64,000 nucleotides of DNA from positions 24,466,399-24,530,398 of the forward strand of contig NC_064544.1 of NCBI RefSeq assembly GCF_023856365.1. The letters run 5' to 3'. This stretch comes from Brienomyrus brachyistius (taxonomy: Eukaryota > Chordata > Actinopteri > Osteoglossiformes > Mormyridae). The notes beneath the pieces were generated by a model that was not told the origin of the DNA, did no database searches, and saw only the letters and a list, made by a program, of their open reading frames with translations. Shown here one piece after another: positions 10,855-20,039 of the stretch. Positions within the stretch are counted from its first letter, which is position 1. Each line of letters begins with the position of its first letter. The position numbers and the translations under genes are program-made.

Positions 10855-12320
10855 AACTTACCTTAAATCTAAAAGGAACACAATGAAAGTCAAGCAAAAA
10901 TGCTTATGTTGGCATAAAACCAGTAATCCACCTCCAAATAAAAGTCTTGTTAGAATTCACTATCACTGACACTAAGCTAGCTAATTCCAGAATTATAACA
11001 GAGGTATCAGTCATACTTTACTTTACTAGTGTTGTAAATGTATACATGCAAATAAATATTTCTTTATTTTTTATAATTAGCCATTTTTTCACACCTCAAA
11101 ATTTTAATATATTTTGACCAGCAAAACAAGTGTAGAAGATAACGCTACGTCAGTTTAGCCTTGCGAGTTTTAGTCTATTCGTTTTATCAGCCTAAGTAAC
11201 CATGGTGCATGCACAATTTATTTAGAAATATGTCTTTTTAAAGTAGTATACTCGGCACTTCATTAACATCACAATGTGCAGTGTTTCAACAAATCAGCTG
11301 AAATAGTTTTATTCATATTCTGATTACATGGAGTACCAACCTCACGAAGGTGCAACATTTGCCCAGAAATCCCTAGAAATTCCCTGCATAAGTCAGTAGT
11401 TCAATTAACTGTCATGCAATTACTTTAGTATTAGATTTTCACGCACGATACCTCTGTAGCGCGAAATGTCATGCGGTTCGTTTTGGCACCTAACAGGACA
11501 GTTGCAGCTGCGCATCAGGTCAGGGGCAGAGCAACAGTTTGCCGCGCGTTGTGTGCGCAGCTATGCTGAAATACAATGGAACACAGAATACATGAATTCA
11601 GTCTTGACAGGGTTTGTAGCGTAAACGCACTGTGGCGATCATCGCAATAAACACCACATTGTGAACGACAAACCACGGCTATTCACGTTTGATAATATTA
11701 TCTCTTTGTGGTGAAATTTAATGAACTGTGTCTTTTGAACCTTAAGTAGCAGCGCTTGTAATTCAGCCACGGCAGTTTGCCATTGCTTAATTCATATATG
11801 GTAACACTGTAATGTTAACGTAATAATGGGTTTCGTTGTCTATGGAGAGTACCTGAAAAAAGCCATTTTCGTTCATGCCAGTAGATCTTAAAAACCGACA
11901 GTTAGAACATTCGCAGCATGTACATTAAATTGTGTCTGGCATAGATTTACTGTTAGCGTGTTCAATTAGGAAAGAAATATTTAAACTTACCTAAAATTAA
12001 TGAACTGACAATGTGATGGACATCAACCCACAACCATCAATCCAGAAAGCGAATGTTCTGATTACGTGGAAAATATGTCACAAAAAAACTACTTAAATAA
12101 AATGCTTAGATTTAACATTTTTTTCTGTTTTACAAACAAAACACTGCCCATAATTTACTCAAGACAATCAAGTGGATTATTTTCTTTATTTTTTTCAGTG
12201 AAACTGACCCAAATTTATAAATGAGACATAAAATCCTGATTTTTATAAATGAAATGTAATTATTGTTTATTAGTAGTTTATTTATTCAGTAAAAATGCTT
12301 CACCACTGATTAATTTTTTA
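10855..12320. other. Unassigned interior of the larger Harbinger-like element
   Basis: No gene or known repeat recognised. The stretch is AT-rich with one GC-richer island at about 11460-11570. If the element is a single unit this should contain the transposase remnant, but no DDE-type block could be read in any frame. Confidence 0.35.
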
Positions 12321-12470
12321 CAGTGTAAGTTACCATGGTAGCTCACCGGAGATTCATTTAAGACACTTTGATGGAAGGGAACTCCCACTTAAATGAGCCA
12401 GACTTGTCGAAATAAGTCAGACTTTCCCTTAATCCTGCTTCGTGGAACACCCCCCTGTGACCTTTACTAC

Positions 12471-12613
12471 GAAGCGGGGTTACTGGCTTATCGGGGTAAC
12501 TTGTCGGATTTAAGATACCACAGTTTAAATGGACTTCATGTTCGTTCACTTAGATTTTACCCAGACTACCTTAAATCCGACAAGTTACCCCGATAAGCCA
12601 GTAATCCCGCTTC
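12471..12613. mobile_element. Palindromic MITE with 44-bp arms
   Basis: The left arm 12471-12514 (GAAGCGGGGTTACTGGCTTA...) is the reverse complement of 12570-12613 (...TAAGCCAGTAATCCCGCTTC) with one mismatch over 44 bases; the loop is 55 bases. It begins a few bases after the larger Harbinger-like copy ends. A third copy of the arm occurs at 14546-14590. The ends resemble fish PIF/Harbinger or ISL2EU-type MITEs. No target-site duplication was fixed. Confidence 0.75.
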
Positions 12614-12665
12614 CCGTTAACTGCATTGGAATTTGTGCACGTTCACATAAATGGAGCACGTTAGG

Positions 12666-12809
12666 CAGGGGCGCCGCTAGCAATTTTGGGCCCTATGACA
12701 AAATATGAGGTTGGGCCCCCCTACCACACCCATTCAGATCTCTGGGGGCCCCTAAAGGGCGTGGGCCCTTAGAATTGTCCCAACTTTCCCCCCCTTAGCG
12801 GCGCCCCTG
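12666..12809. mobile_element. hAT-type MITE with 8-bp target duplication, copy 1
   Basis: The TIRs are CAGGGGCGCCGCTA and TAGCGGCGCCCCTG, perfectly complementary. The element is 144 bp and GGGCCC-rich. The flanks ACGTTAGG (12658-12665) and ACGTTAGG (12810-12817) are an exact 8-bp target-site duplication, the hallmark of hAT. No coding capacity. Confidence 0.92.
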
Positions 12810-12839
12810 ACGTTAGGCAGCGCAATTAAGTCACCGTTT

Positions 12840-13205
12840 GACTCATGACGCGATCTCCATCTTTCACAGAGGATGACTGCTCCGTCCGAGGTCCTCTCTT
12901 GCTCCGGCATCGTGGTCACCTGCTGCCCCTGCGGCTGCCGCCTTATCCCCGCTGGGTTTCCCTCGGGCTCCCCGTTGTCTGCCGTCCTCTGTCTTTCTGC
13001 CTCCTTCTTTCATCCCTCCTGTCTCTGCTCCTCGTCCCTCTGTGCCTTCCAAGTTCACTCTTGACCCTTTCGTTTCTCCTGTGCCCCGGTGATGCTCTTG
13101 TCTTGTTTTTCAGGTCCTGTCATCCCAGTTTCATGTTGTCGATCGCTTCCCCGGAGATGCACCTGGAGTGTGCACCTTGGGGGGGGGGGGGGGCGGGGGG
13201 GGTTC
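12840..13205 (+). mobile_element. 3' internal end of a gypsy-type LTR retrotransposon with polypurine tract
   Basis: This is a pyrimidine-rich, GC-rich segment ending in a long G run with one C (13179-13202) immediately before an LTR starting TGTCATG. A G-rich polypurine tract touching the 3' LTR is the plus-strand priming site of LTR retrotransposons, and this layout is usual in teleost gypsy elements. The 122-codon plus frame here has no protein similarity I recognise. The rest of the element is missing. Confidence 0.65.
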
Positions 13206-13436
13206 TGTCATGATCTGCTCGTACGATCCTCCTGTGTGCCACACCCCCTCATTAACCTCATGTGAAACCCTGATTGTTCCCAGCTGTTTGACGTTATTTC
13301 TGGCTTGACCTGTGTATTTCAGTCAGCGTTCGAGTGCGTTTCCCTAGGTCTGTCATTAAGGTTATGTGTCTTGGAGTTCTACCCCGTGAATAAAGTCCGT
13401 TGTTCATATCCATGGCTTCCTTCACCTGACGTTACA
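13206..13436 (+). mobile_element. 3' LTR belonging to the polypurine-tract fragment
   Basis: It begins TGTCATGATC and ends near GACGTTACA. It shares GTGTGCCACACCCCCTCATTA and the later GTGAATAAAGTCC (AATAAA signal near 13388) with the solo LTRs at 14146-14400 and 22444-22752, so all three belong to related families. No matching 5-bp duplication is visible, expected because the 5' part of the element is lost. Confidence 0.7.
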
Positions 13437-13439
13437 GTG

Positions 13440-13930
13440 TGTGCAATCGATGGTTCCTATGACCCTTGGGAATCCTATGACTTATTGTGTTCAGTAAAAG
13501 CAATTTCCCTATGAAAATAGAACAATTTTTTTCAAATAGTATTCTTGCTCAGATGTTTAGCATCACCTATGGAATACATATATTGGCCTCTGGCAAAATA
13601 TCCCAGCGCAAAGGATACTGTCTACTCGATCATGAGGACAATGGTACCGCGAGTGTAACTAAAGAGATCTCTGGACCGATCAACTGACAAAGGTAACAAA
13701 TTCCCTCGGACGAACATTTGTACCTTTCATGGAAAATATCGTGAGGGTATGCCAGAGGATTCTGGCAGTCTCTAAAAACCCTCACCCTGCAGAGACAGCC
13801 CCTCACGATTCACATGCCAGTGTCGTATGGATCATCCAGGTATGCCGGCATTGTCTTCAGAGTTGTAGTTGGAGGGGCGGTGCTCATATAGGGCTGGCTT
13901 ACGCAGAAACCCTGACTTAACTGGGATATT
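13440..13930. other. No recognised feature
   Basis: Three short plus-strand frames of 63-69 codons show no known motif. The sequence AGGATTCTGGCAGTCTCTAAAAACCC and neighbours may be decayed transposon coding sequence, but no family could be assigned. Confidence 0.3.
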
Positions 13931-13934
13931 TTGC

Positions 13935-14145
13935 CAGCGGGGGCGGCGTGTGGCTCTGTGGGCTAAGCCTGTGTGCCTGTAATCAGAAGGTCGCAGGTTC
14001 AAACCCAGCCTCAGACTGCGGGTCTTTGACCAAGGCCCTTAACCCCGCTATGGGTAGCAGCCCTTCGCAGACAACTTACTCTATGAAAAAGAGCAAGTTG
14101 TGGGAGGCATAAAGACAATTTCCCTACGGGGATCAATAAAGTATC
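13935..14145 (+). repeat. tRNA-derived SINE, 5' part (tail continues at 14401)
   Basis: An A-box-like TGGCTCTGTGGGCTAAG and B box GGTCGCAGGTTCAAACCC mark a tRNA-derived head; the body has CAAGGCCCTTAACCCC and TGTGGGAGGCATAAAGACAATTT, and the 3' end is GGATCAATAAAGTATC. A second copy at 18465 has the same parts. The copy is split after GTATC by a solo LTR; its (ATT)n tail resumes at 14401-14436. Confidence 0.85.
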
Positions 14146-14400
14146 TGTCACGATTGGGGCGAGCAGAACGGTGATCGTGCAGGCAGGCAGAACACGGGGC
14201 AAACTGGGGGTTTATTGCAAGGACAGGACAGGACAGGACAGGAAAATCAATGACGGACAGGGCAAACAGGTAAGACCAGGACTTAAAATAGGATGGGACT
14301 AATCAAAGTAAGTGGACAAAGCTGGAGATGATCAGGGAAGCACATGTGGGTAATCAGGGGGTGTGGCACACATGAGGAGCTGAAGAGCCAGGTCATGACA
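14146..14400 (-). mobile_element. Solo LTR inserted into the SINE (TSD GTATC)
   Basis: On the minus strand it starts TGTCATGACC and ends AATCGTGACA, 255 bp, with the LTR-type TG...CA ends. It carries GTGTGCCACACCCCCTGATTACC and an AATAAACCCC signal. GTATC stands at 14141-14145 and again at 14401-14405, an exact 5-bp target duplication as produced by LTR-retrotransposon integrase. The lack of internal sequence shows LTR-LTR recombination. Confidence 0.92.
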
Positions 14401-14436
14401 GTATCAATCATTATTATTATTATTATTATTATTAAC
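14401..14436 (+). repeat. SINE 3' tail, (ATT)n
   Basis: This is the continuation of the SINE tail beyond the LTR: GTATCAATC followed by about nine ATT units. The intact relative at 18700 goes from AAAGTATCTG directly to TTATTATT, supporting this join. Confidence 0.8.
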
Positions 14437-14539
14437 CAAGAACAAAAACTGGTTTGAGAGTGTAAATTGCCATAGCAGCATGCATCGAGTAAAACCTACC
14501 CACCTTTCGTAGAACGGGTTAATTAAGTTACACCAACAA

Positions 14540-14590
14540 GTTACTCACAAAGTTACCCCGATAAGACAGTAATCCCGCTTCGTAGTACAG
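14540..14590 (-). repeat. Lone arm of the palindromic MITE / element end
   Basis: AAGTTACCCCGATAAGACAGTAATCCCGCTTCGTAGTA is the same as the right arm at 12570-12613, and read in reverse matches the left arm at 12467, including the outer TACTACG that the inner right arm lacks. It may be the true right end of an element starting at about 12466, with the block between being later insertions. Confidence 0.6.
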
Positions 14591-14598
14591 GCCATAGG

Positions 14599-15028
14599 TG
14601 TTACCCTTCGGTGTTTACCAATATTCCCTAATTTCCATGTTTGTAATTTATGCCGCCCGTTGTCATACAGCTTAATTGATTAACTGATTGGATTGTCATC
14701 ACCTGCCCCTAGGTTTGTATAGCCACACTTGCCCCTAGTTATTGTGTTCAGTATATTTAAGTACCAGCAATTTTCCTGAACTTCACTCAGTCATTGTGCT
14801 TTGTTACTTTGTGTTATGCTGCTCTTTCTCCAAATTCTGTTCTTGGTGTTTCCCAGTTCCTTTGTATGTTAGTTTATTGTTCTATTAGTTGTTTTTTTTC
14901 CCTCATGTTTAGTTCTGACCCTTGTGGTCCCTTTATTTTGTGGTTTACCCCTTGGCGTTCTGTTTTGTTTAATAAATCCCCTTGTCTTGGAAACGTAAGG
15001 AGATTGTCACCCTCATTTCCCACCAACA
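14599..15028 (+). mobile_element. LTR of a second LTR-retrotransposon family
   Basis: The block is bounded by TGTTACC and CCAACA, about 430 bp. A TATA-like CAGTATATTTAAGTACC lies at about 14750, followed by a pyrimidine-rich stretch and TTTAATAAATCCCC near 14968, the order of U3 promoter, R and polyadenylation signal. No certain 5-bp duplication. Frames inside are not protein-like. Confidence 0.6.
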
Positions 15029-15044
15029 GGTGAACTAACTTCTT

Positions 15045-15605
15045 TGGGGGCCTGAAGCTGACATGGGTTGGGGGTCCTCTAAAGGGGGGATTTTAAAAAG
15101 TTTTTGGTACTGAAAGAGAAATGAGAGGGAATTAAAAACAATGTAAGACCAATGATATGCCAATTAAAATGTGTGAAGGGCCAGTGGTACTTATGAATCA
15201 GGGTGGGGGCAGGAGTGCTTTTGGTATGTTGACTGGGGGCAAGAAGGTTTCGCACTGGCGGATCTAAATTTAAGAAGATTAACTGTTCTGTCTTTTGCTG
15301 TGGCCCTGGGCTGTAGCCTAGGATAACCTAAACCATACTCTGCTCTTGAGGCTAAGGTTATTCTTGAATTTTTTCATACATCCATGTAGATGTGTTGTTC
15401 TCAGTTTGTCTAGCACTCTAGCAGGAGAGTTAGTCTTGTACCTTAATGCTGTTTTCCTCATCTGTTAGGCTACTTGGTGCTTCTCTAGTTGACAGTTAAA
15501 CAACCAGTAAAGTCCAGTGTCAAAAGAAAGCTGGGTAGCTCAAAGTCTCAAAGTAGGAATAATCTATTACAGCCGGGAAGGGGGCCGATGTAGTACATCC
15601 TGGAA
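15045..15605 (-). repeat. Dispersed repeat, copy 2 (inverted relative to 5692-6160)
   Basis: The reverse complement of 15295-15605 aligns with 5850-6150 over about 300 bases with small indels. Its outer part, TTTGGGGGCCTGAAGC, is GGGCC-rich like the start of copy 1. CACTGGCGGATCTAAATTTAAG may correspond to the other copy's CAGGGGTGGATTTACC end. It is likely a non-autonomous hAT-like element. Confidence 0.6.
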
Positions 15606-15769
15606 TGCAATGGCAGGTTTTGATGATATAACTTACTTCCTTGCCCTAAAAATGCTAACTATGTTGATGAACTAATGAAACAGCCTAATTTTAGCGACAT
15701 AATGGCTGAGCACTAACACATGCATTGCATCTGCTGGGGTGGGGGATGAACTTCTCCCCCCCTCTGTAT

Positions 15770-15920
15770 CACGTTGGTTTCTTCTCCCAGTCCAAAGATA
15801 TGCAATTAGGATAATTAGTGTCTCTAAATTGCCGATGAAGTATAATTGTGTGTGTGTGTGTGTGCGCCCTGTGCCCTTCACTTCCTGGAATAAGTGGTGG
15901 ATATCTTCCTGGAGATTCCC
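15770..15920 (+). repeat. LINE/SINE 3' tail fragment with GT run
   Basis: CCAAAGATATGCAATTAGGATAATTAGTGTCTCTAAATTG is followed by GT repeats (15848-15864) and GCGCCCTGTGCCC. This phrase set is the common L2-type 3' end of fish, with GCCCTGCGATGGGCTGGC as its usual continuation, seen better at 22083-22246. Confidence 0.6.
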
Positions 15921-17392
15921 ACTTAAGATATGAATAATTGAATAATAGTGCGAAGTTGATTGTGAAATGCTAGTCTAGCAGGAGCAACAGAAAAACACTG
16001 CAGTTTCTACCCTGAAGTTTAAGGTGCAAACCCTGCAAGATTTTCTACTGAACACTTGAGTAGGAAACTCGACTAATAACACATTAGAAGGAATATAACA
16101 GTTGACAGATAAGGAGCAAAAGAGAAAGATGTGTTGTTCAGCAAACACAGCCCAAAGTTCATTTATTCCTGGGCTGTAAGTTTTCTTAACTGCCACTAAC
16201 TAAACTTAATATGGATCTCATTATTCCTATGGGAATTTATGTGATATATAGCTGAATTCGAAGGTTAATATAAATATATATATATAACTTAGTAAAGAGA
16301 AACTAATCAAAGCTTTGAGTGAAAGAAGCAAATGTATAAACAGTGATTACCAGGTACAGTGTTGAGGATTGATTGCATTGTTGCGATGTACATGAGTAAA
16401 GTGTTAGAAACAGAAAAGAAAGCCTCTGCAAGCATATCACAGCAGCTCACTACTATTTCTGTTTTGTTTTTATCTTTCCTCTACACAAATCTGCAGCAAA
16501 CTTCTATAAATAAAAGAAAACATCTGACGCTACTGCACTTTTAGCAGTAAGCTGAGATACAATCAATGAAGAAAGTCTAGCAAGAAGGATCCTTCAAATG
16601 GGCTCAACTGAAGTAGCAAAGATGCAGCACAATGTAATCAAACTTGTTACTTTTGTCATTATGGGTTGAAGCCCATGTAGCGCCATAGGCAAGCTTCACC
16701 CCCAGCGCCCCCTGTTTGAGAAAAGTGAAATTGGTTCAGTTGGCAGTCGCCTCTGTGTCTAAAGGGTTGACCCGCACCGGCCTCTGTCAATGAGCATCCC
16801 TGGATTTTTAATTATAGCTATATAATTATTTATAATAATTTCTTAATCTTAAAAAAATCATTGTTGATTGGCTGGATATTTCATTTGAATACATTATTTA
16901 ATTGTATCAAATGTCACACAATGATATCACACACACACATCTACAATTCCGAGAGTGTGTGTTTGTGTGCAGAAGGGATAGGGCTACAAATGAAACCCTT
17001 ACAGTTGTCACAGCTGCATATTAATTAATTTTTACTGAAAAGATTGCTGCCATCATGCTACGCATTATAAATCTTTCTCATCAATATGCAATCTCCTAAT
17101 GCATGGGCTGCATTAATTTCTCCATAGCAATGATGGAAGCTTCTTGTCTCCATCAGGCATGACCTACTTAATGTAAAACATTGTTACCAATCAAACCCGA
17201 AGAGGGTTTAGGGGGGAGGTCTTTTTCTGCCAAGTACGTCCACTTTGCATTGGGAGATTGGCTGCTTTGGGTTTGTTCTGGTCCAAGCATTCAAACTAAA
17301 CTGAAGTCTAATGTCATAGGTGTCATTTACATAAAATGATCTGTTATTAGTGTAGCAGAGTGACTTTTTTCAGTCAGTTTTCATTCCTCATT
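15921..17392. other. No gene; candidate conserved non-coding stretch near 17010-17190
   Basis: No coding or repeat feature recognised. Within it, 17010-17190 is rich in homeodomain and POU-type cores (ATTAATTAAT, ATGCAATCTCCTAATGCATG, GCATTAATTT) without low complexity, which is how vertebrate conserved non-coding elements often look. Inference only. Confidence 0.35.
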
Positions 17393-17572
17393 TGTTTGTT
17401 TTACTTTTCCTTGGCATTAATATTCTGCTCTATCATCATTCCTCTTTGAATCTGCATTAAGAGTTTTATTAGAAGCAGAGTCCTTATCTACAGGCCTTGG
17501 GATTCAAATCCTTTTTAAACTTGTTTCATTTATTTTAAACCTTAACTTTTCCCAGCATCCCTTGGCTACAAC
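17393..17572 (+). repeat. Direct repeat, unit A
   Basis: GTTTTACTTTTCCTTGGCATT to GCATCCCTTGGCTACAACT matches 18240-18422 in the same orientation over about 180 bases with few differences. The intervening 670 bases contain a Tc1 relic. It may be an old local duplication. Confidence 0.8.
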
Positions 17573-17889
17573 TTTTTTTTTCTTTTTTTCATTATAATGA
17601 TAAGCGCAGAAAAATTGGCATATGTTAGTAGTCTTCTGAGCCCCATTGTAAGAGTGTCCCAGTTCAATTGTTGTATCAAGTCTCAACCATTTCTGTCTAT
17701 GTGCACAACGCCGTGAGACTTGTGGCCTGATGTTAGACATCCCAGTCATACACTAGATTTCTGTAATGGACTAAACATATGAGTAGCCTTGCATTTTATT
17801 TATTTCTTGGTTCTGGTCAGGAAAGGTAGGCCTTTCCTGGGCAGGTCTTCCTTTATTAACAAACATAACATTACAGCACCAATATATAC

Positions 17890-18175
17890 ATGATTTCTCA
17901 CACCTCCAGATAGGAGAGCTGCAGCAGATGACATGGCCTTCATGTTCACCTAGCCGAAACCCAAAAAAGATGGCTGGGAATGAGCTGGACTGGTAGGTGA
18001 ATGAGAAGGGTCCCCAGCTGTCTACATCAGGAAGCTAGTCTGCAAGGCCATCTTCTGTATAAAGGGTGGCTGCTTTAAAGAATCTTGAATGCATGTTTTG
18101 GTTTGCTTAGCACATTTTTGGCCACTGCATATATGAAAATGCTAAAGATATTGAAAAACCCAGATGGATTTACTA
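17890..18175 (+). pseudogene. Tc1-like transposase 3' relic
   Basis: GATGACATGGCCTTCATGTTCACCTAGCCGAAACCC corresponds to the fish Tc1 segment coding for the last Asp/Glu region (usually TGACCTGGCCTCCACAGTCACC...AATCCAATCGAG), followed by GGGTGGCTGCTTTAAAGAATCTTGAATGCATGTTTTGG, the usual C-terminus and 3' flank. Heavily decayed, no TIR seen. Confidence 0.65.
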
Positions 18176-18239
18176 GTTGTACCCTGAATGCCTTTAAGTG
18201 CTTCACTGCTGATTAAGTGGGGTAAGATGCCATTCTGAG

Positions 18240-18422
18240 AATTTGTTTTACTTTTCCTTGGCATTTCTATTCTATTCTATCATCGTTCCTCTTTGAATCT
18301 GCATTAAGAGTTTTATTAGAAGCATAATCCTTATCTGCAGGCCTTGGGATTCAAATTCTTTTAAAACTTGTTTGACTTATTTTAAACCTTAACTTTCCTC
18401 TGCATCCCTTGGCTGCGACTGT
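18240..18422 (+). repeat. Direct repeat, unit B
   Basis: This is the second unit of the pair beginning at 17393. It keeps GAATCTGCATTAAGAGTTTTATTAGAAGCA and the CAGGCCTTGGGATTCAAAT core. It is directly followed by a tRNA-derived SINE at 18465. Confidence 0.8.
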
Positions 18423-18464
18423 TGTTCTTTCTACTCATATGTTTAGTGGTCTCCGTCTTGAGGG

Positions 18465-18700
18465 CAGGCTGTGACCCAATGGGCTAAGCCTCTGTGCCTG
18501 TGATCAGAAGGTTGGCAGTTCGTGCCCAGCTTCAGCATGTCTGCCGGTCCTTGAGCAAAGCCCTTAACCCCCAGCTCCCTGTGAGCTGTAACAAGTGGCT
18601 GCCCTTTATGGCCAGCTTGCTCTCACCTATACAGAGCATGCTGTGGGAGGCATGAGGATAATTTCCCCATGGGGTCAATAAAGTATCTGTTATTATTTGT
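18465..18700 (+). repeat. tRNA-derived SINE, intact-length copy
   Basis: It has GTGACCCAATGGGCTAAGCC (A-box side), AGAAGGTTGGCAGTTCGTGCCC (changed B box), CTTGAGCAAAGCCCTTAACCCC, GCTGTGGGAGGCATGAGGATAATTTCCCC and GGGTCAATAAAGTATCTG before TTATTATT. It is the same family as 13935-14145 and shows what that copy looked like before its LTR insertion. Confidence 0.85.
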
Positions 18701-19213
18701 AATGTGTAGAAAAGTTTTTAGTTGTGCATCACAAAAAATGCTTATCTATGACTAAATTATGAAAAAAAAAATCTATATTTTGAAGCACACAACTGAAGAC
18801 AACAGCCTTATCCATATCACATTTACTGGCCTCTTCCTAAAAGTGGGGATTTTTAATCCTACAAACGTAAAGCATTAAAGACTCCAAAATTTGTGTATAA
18901 ATTTACACCATATAGCTTTTCACATAAATGTACCATGAACAATGGAAAGTCCTCCTTAGCTTTACTTGGCTCCCAGCTGTTCATAACATCGCATACCTCT
19001 GTACAGAAAAAAAGAATACTTAGATCTATGCAATGTAAGACCATTGTCATGTGTTTCGGTGACCTTGCAAAGTCTGTGTGTGTTGGGCTAGGGATGGGGT
19101 TGGATAGCTACATTTTGTACATCTATGTTGACACCAAATCACACAGAGAATGGGATTTGTGTCCTTGAAACTCAAACATGCTTTTTGTCTGAGTGCTGAG
19201 CCAAAGATCATGT
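18701..19213. other. No recognised feature
   Basis: There are two overlapping frames on opposite strands (63 and 91 codons) without known motifs. Nothing else supported. Confidence 0.35.
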
Positions 19214-19463
19214 AGCTGGAGAGTTTGTTCCAAAGCCAACCTGAGAAGCAGTATACTCAGATGAAGCAGGAGAGTATGTTCCTGAGCGAATCTGAGATTC
19301 AGTTTACTCAGATACAGCTGGTGAGTGTGTTCTAGAGCCAAATGGAGAAGCAGTTTAATCAGATGCAGCTGGAGAACATGATCCAGAGCCAGTCTGAGAA
19401 GCAGTTTACTCAGACACAGCTGGAGAACATGATCCAGAGCCAGTCTGAGAAGCAGTTTACTCC
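19214..19463. repeat. 51-bp minisatellite, about 5 units
   Basis: The unit AGCTGGAGAACATGATCCAG... ending in CAGTTTACTCAGACAC is repeated; the last two units are almost identical, the first three diverged. As 51 is 17 codons, the frame is kept: the minus strand is open across all units (LSKLLLRLALDHVLQLH type), while the plus frame has one stop near 19334. No start, splice or homology evidence for coding. Confidence 0.8.
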
Positions 19464-19606
19464 ACACAACTTACATTAATTGAGTTAATTGTTGGGGTGG
19501 GACACAATGCCTTGAGGATAACTACCAAAGACTGAAATCTGATTGTTGAATCTCTTATTATGGAAGTTGTTTATTCAATATTACTAGTAAAACAAAAATA
19601 CCCCCC

Positions 19607-19831
19607 ATGTGTTTATTATGTTTTGACATTCAGCTAAAGGAAACAAAAAGGCTTCTGACAAAGTTATTCCATTATGCAGCTCAGCATGGGCTGGCCAACA
19701 TGTGTATTGAGCTTGGAGCTGAAGAGCATGTAAGAGGACGCTCAGCTGGATGGCAGATGTGGGCCATAGTGAATCTCATACCTGAACATCTGGTGGTGAA
19801 GGTACAGGAGGATGGAGGGGGATGGGCCTGA
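19607..19831 (+). other. Possible cryptic exon or gene relic (uncertain)
   Basis: TTTTGACATTCAG at about 19632 looks like a 3' splice site and opens a frame with RLLTKLFHYAAQHGLANMC, loosely like an ankyrin-type helix pair, for about 66 codons. The minus strand is open over the same stretch, so a frame alone is weak evidence. I do not recognise a protein family. Confidence 0.15.
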
Positions 19832-19934
19832 GCTCTGATAATTGCTGCTTTGAATGTTTGCAACACTGTCACAGAGTGGCCCTCTGTGAGAACAAACTGT
19901 TCCATCTTTGGTGAACCAAGAAAAAAGAAAAAAA

Positions 19935-19938
<4 letters not shown>

Positions 19939-19995
<57 letters not shown>
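19939..19995. repeat. (AT)n microsatellite
   Basis: About 28 AT units follow an A-rich run. Simple repeat; the minus-strand frame across it is an artefact. Confidence 0.98.
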
Positions 19996-20001
<6 letters not shown>

Positions 20002-20039
20002 GCTGTGTACTTTGGCTTACAACAAAAACACAATAACAC

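Larger units (their letters stand above)
7795..12455. mobile_element. PIF/Harbinger-like element, larger copy with embedded gene relic
   Basis: The start GGGGGGTATTCCATGAA and end TTCGTGGAACACCCCCC form an inverted repeat shared with the neighbouring shorter copy, and a T lies outside both ends. The left 820 bp match the shorter copy, including the Myb/SANT relic; the right 140 bp also match (TAAGTTACCATGG... onward). The middle holds a 1.5-kb reverse-strand gene relic, two CA-linked repeats and unassigned DNA. It is either one large element with cargo or a composite of nested insertions. Confidence 0.55.

Noticed and set aside
13179..13202. G run as a regulatory G-quadruplex
   Set aside because: Its position directly before an LTR starting TG is explained by the polypurine tract; quadruplex formation is possible but no regulatory role is indicated. 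The G run at 47682-47697 lies inside a decayed LINE.
12845..13213. 122-codon plus-strand ORF
   Set aside because: Pyrimidine-rich 3' internal region of an LTR retrotransposon, ending in the polypurine tract; no domain.
13935..14040. tRNA gene, suggested by A- and B-box sequences
   Set aside because: No cloverleaf with paired acceptor stem; the boxes belong to a SINE whose body and tail follow. The same applies at 6470, 18465, 23945 and 32690.
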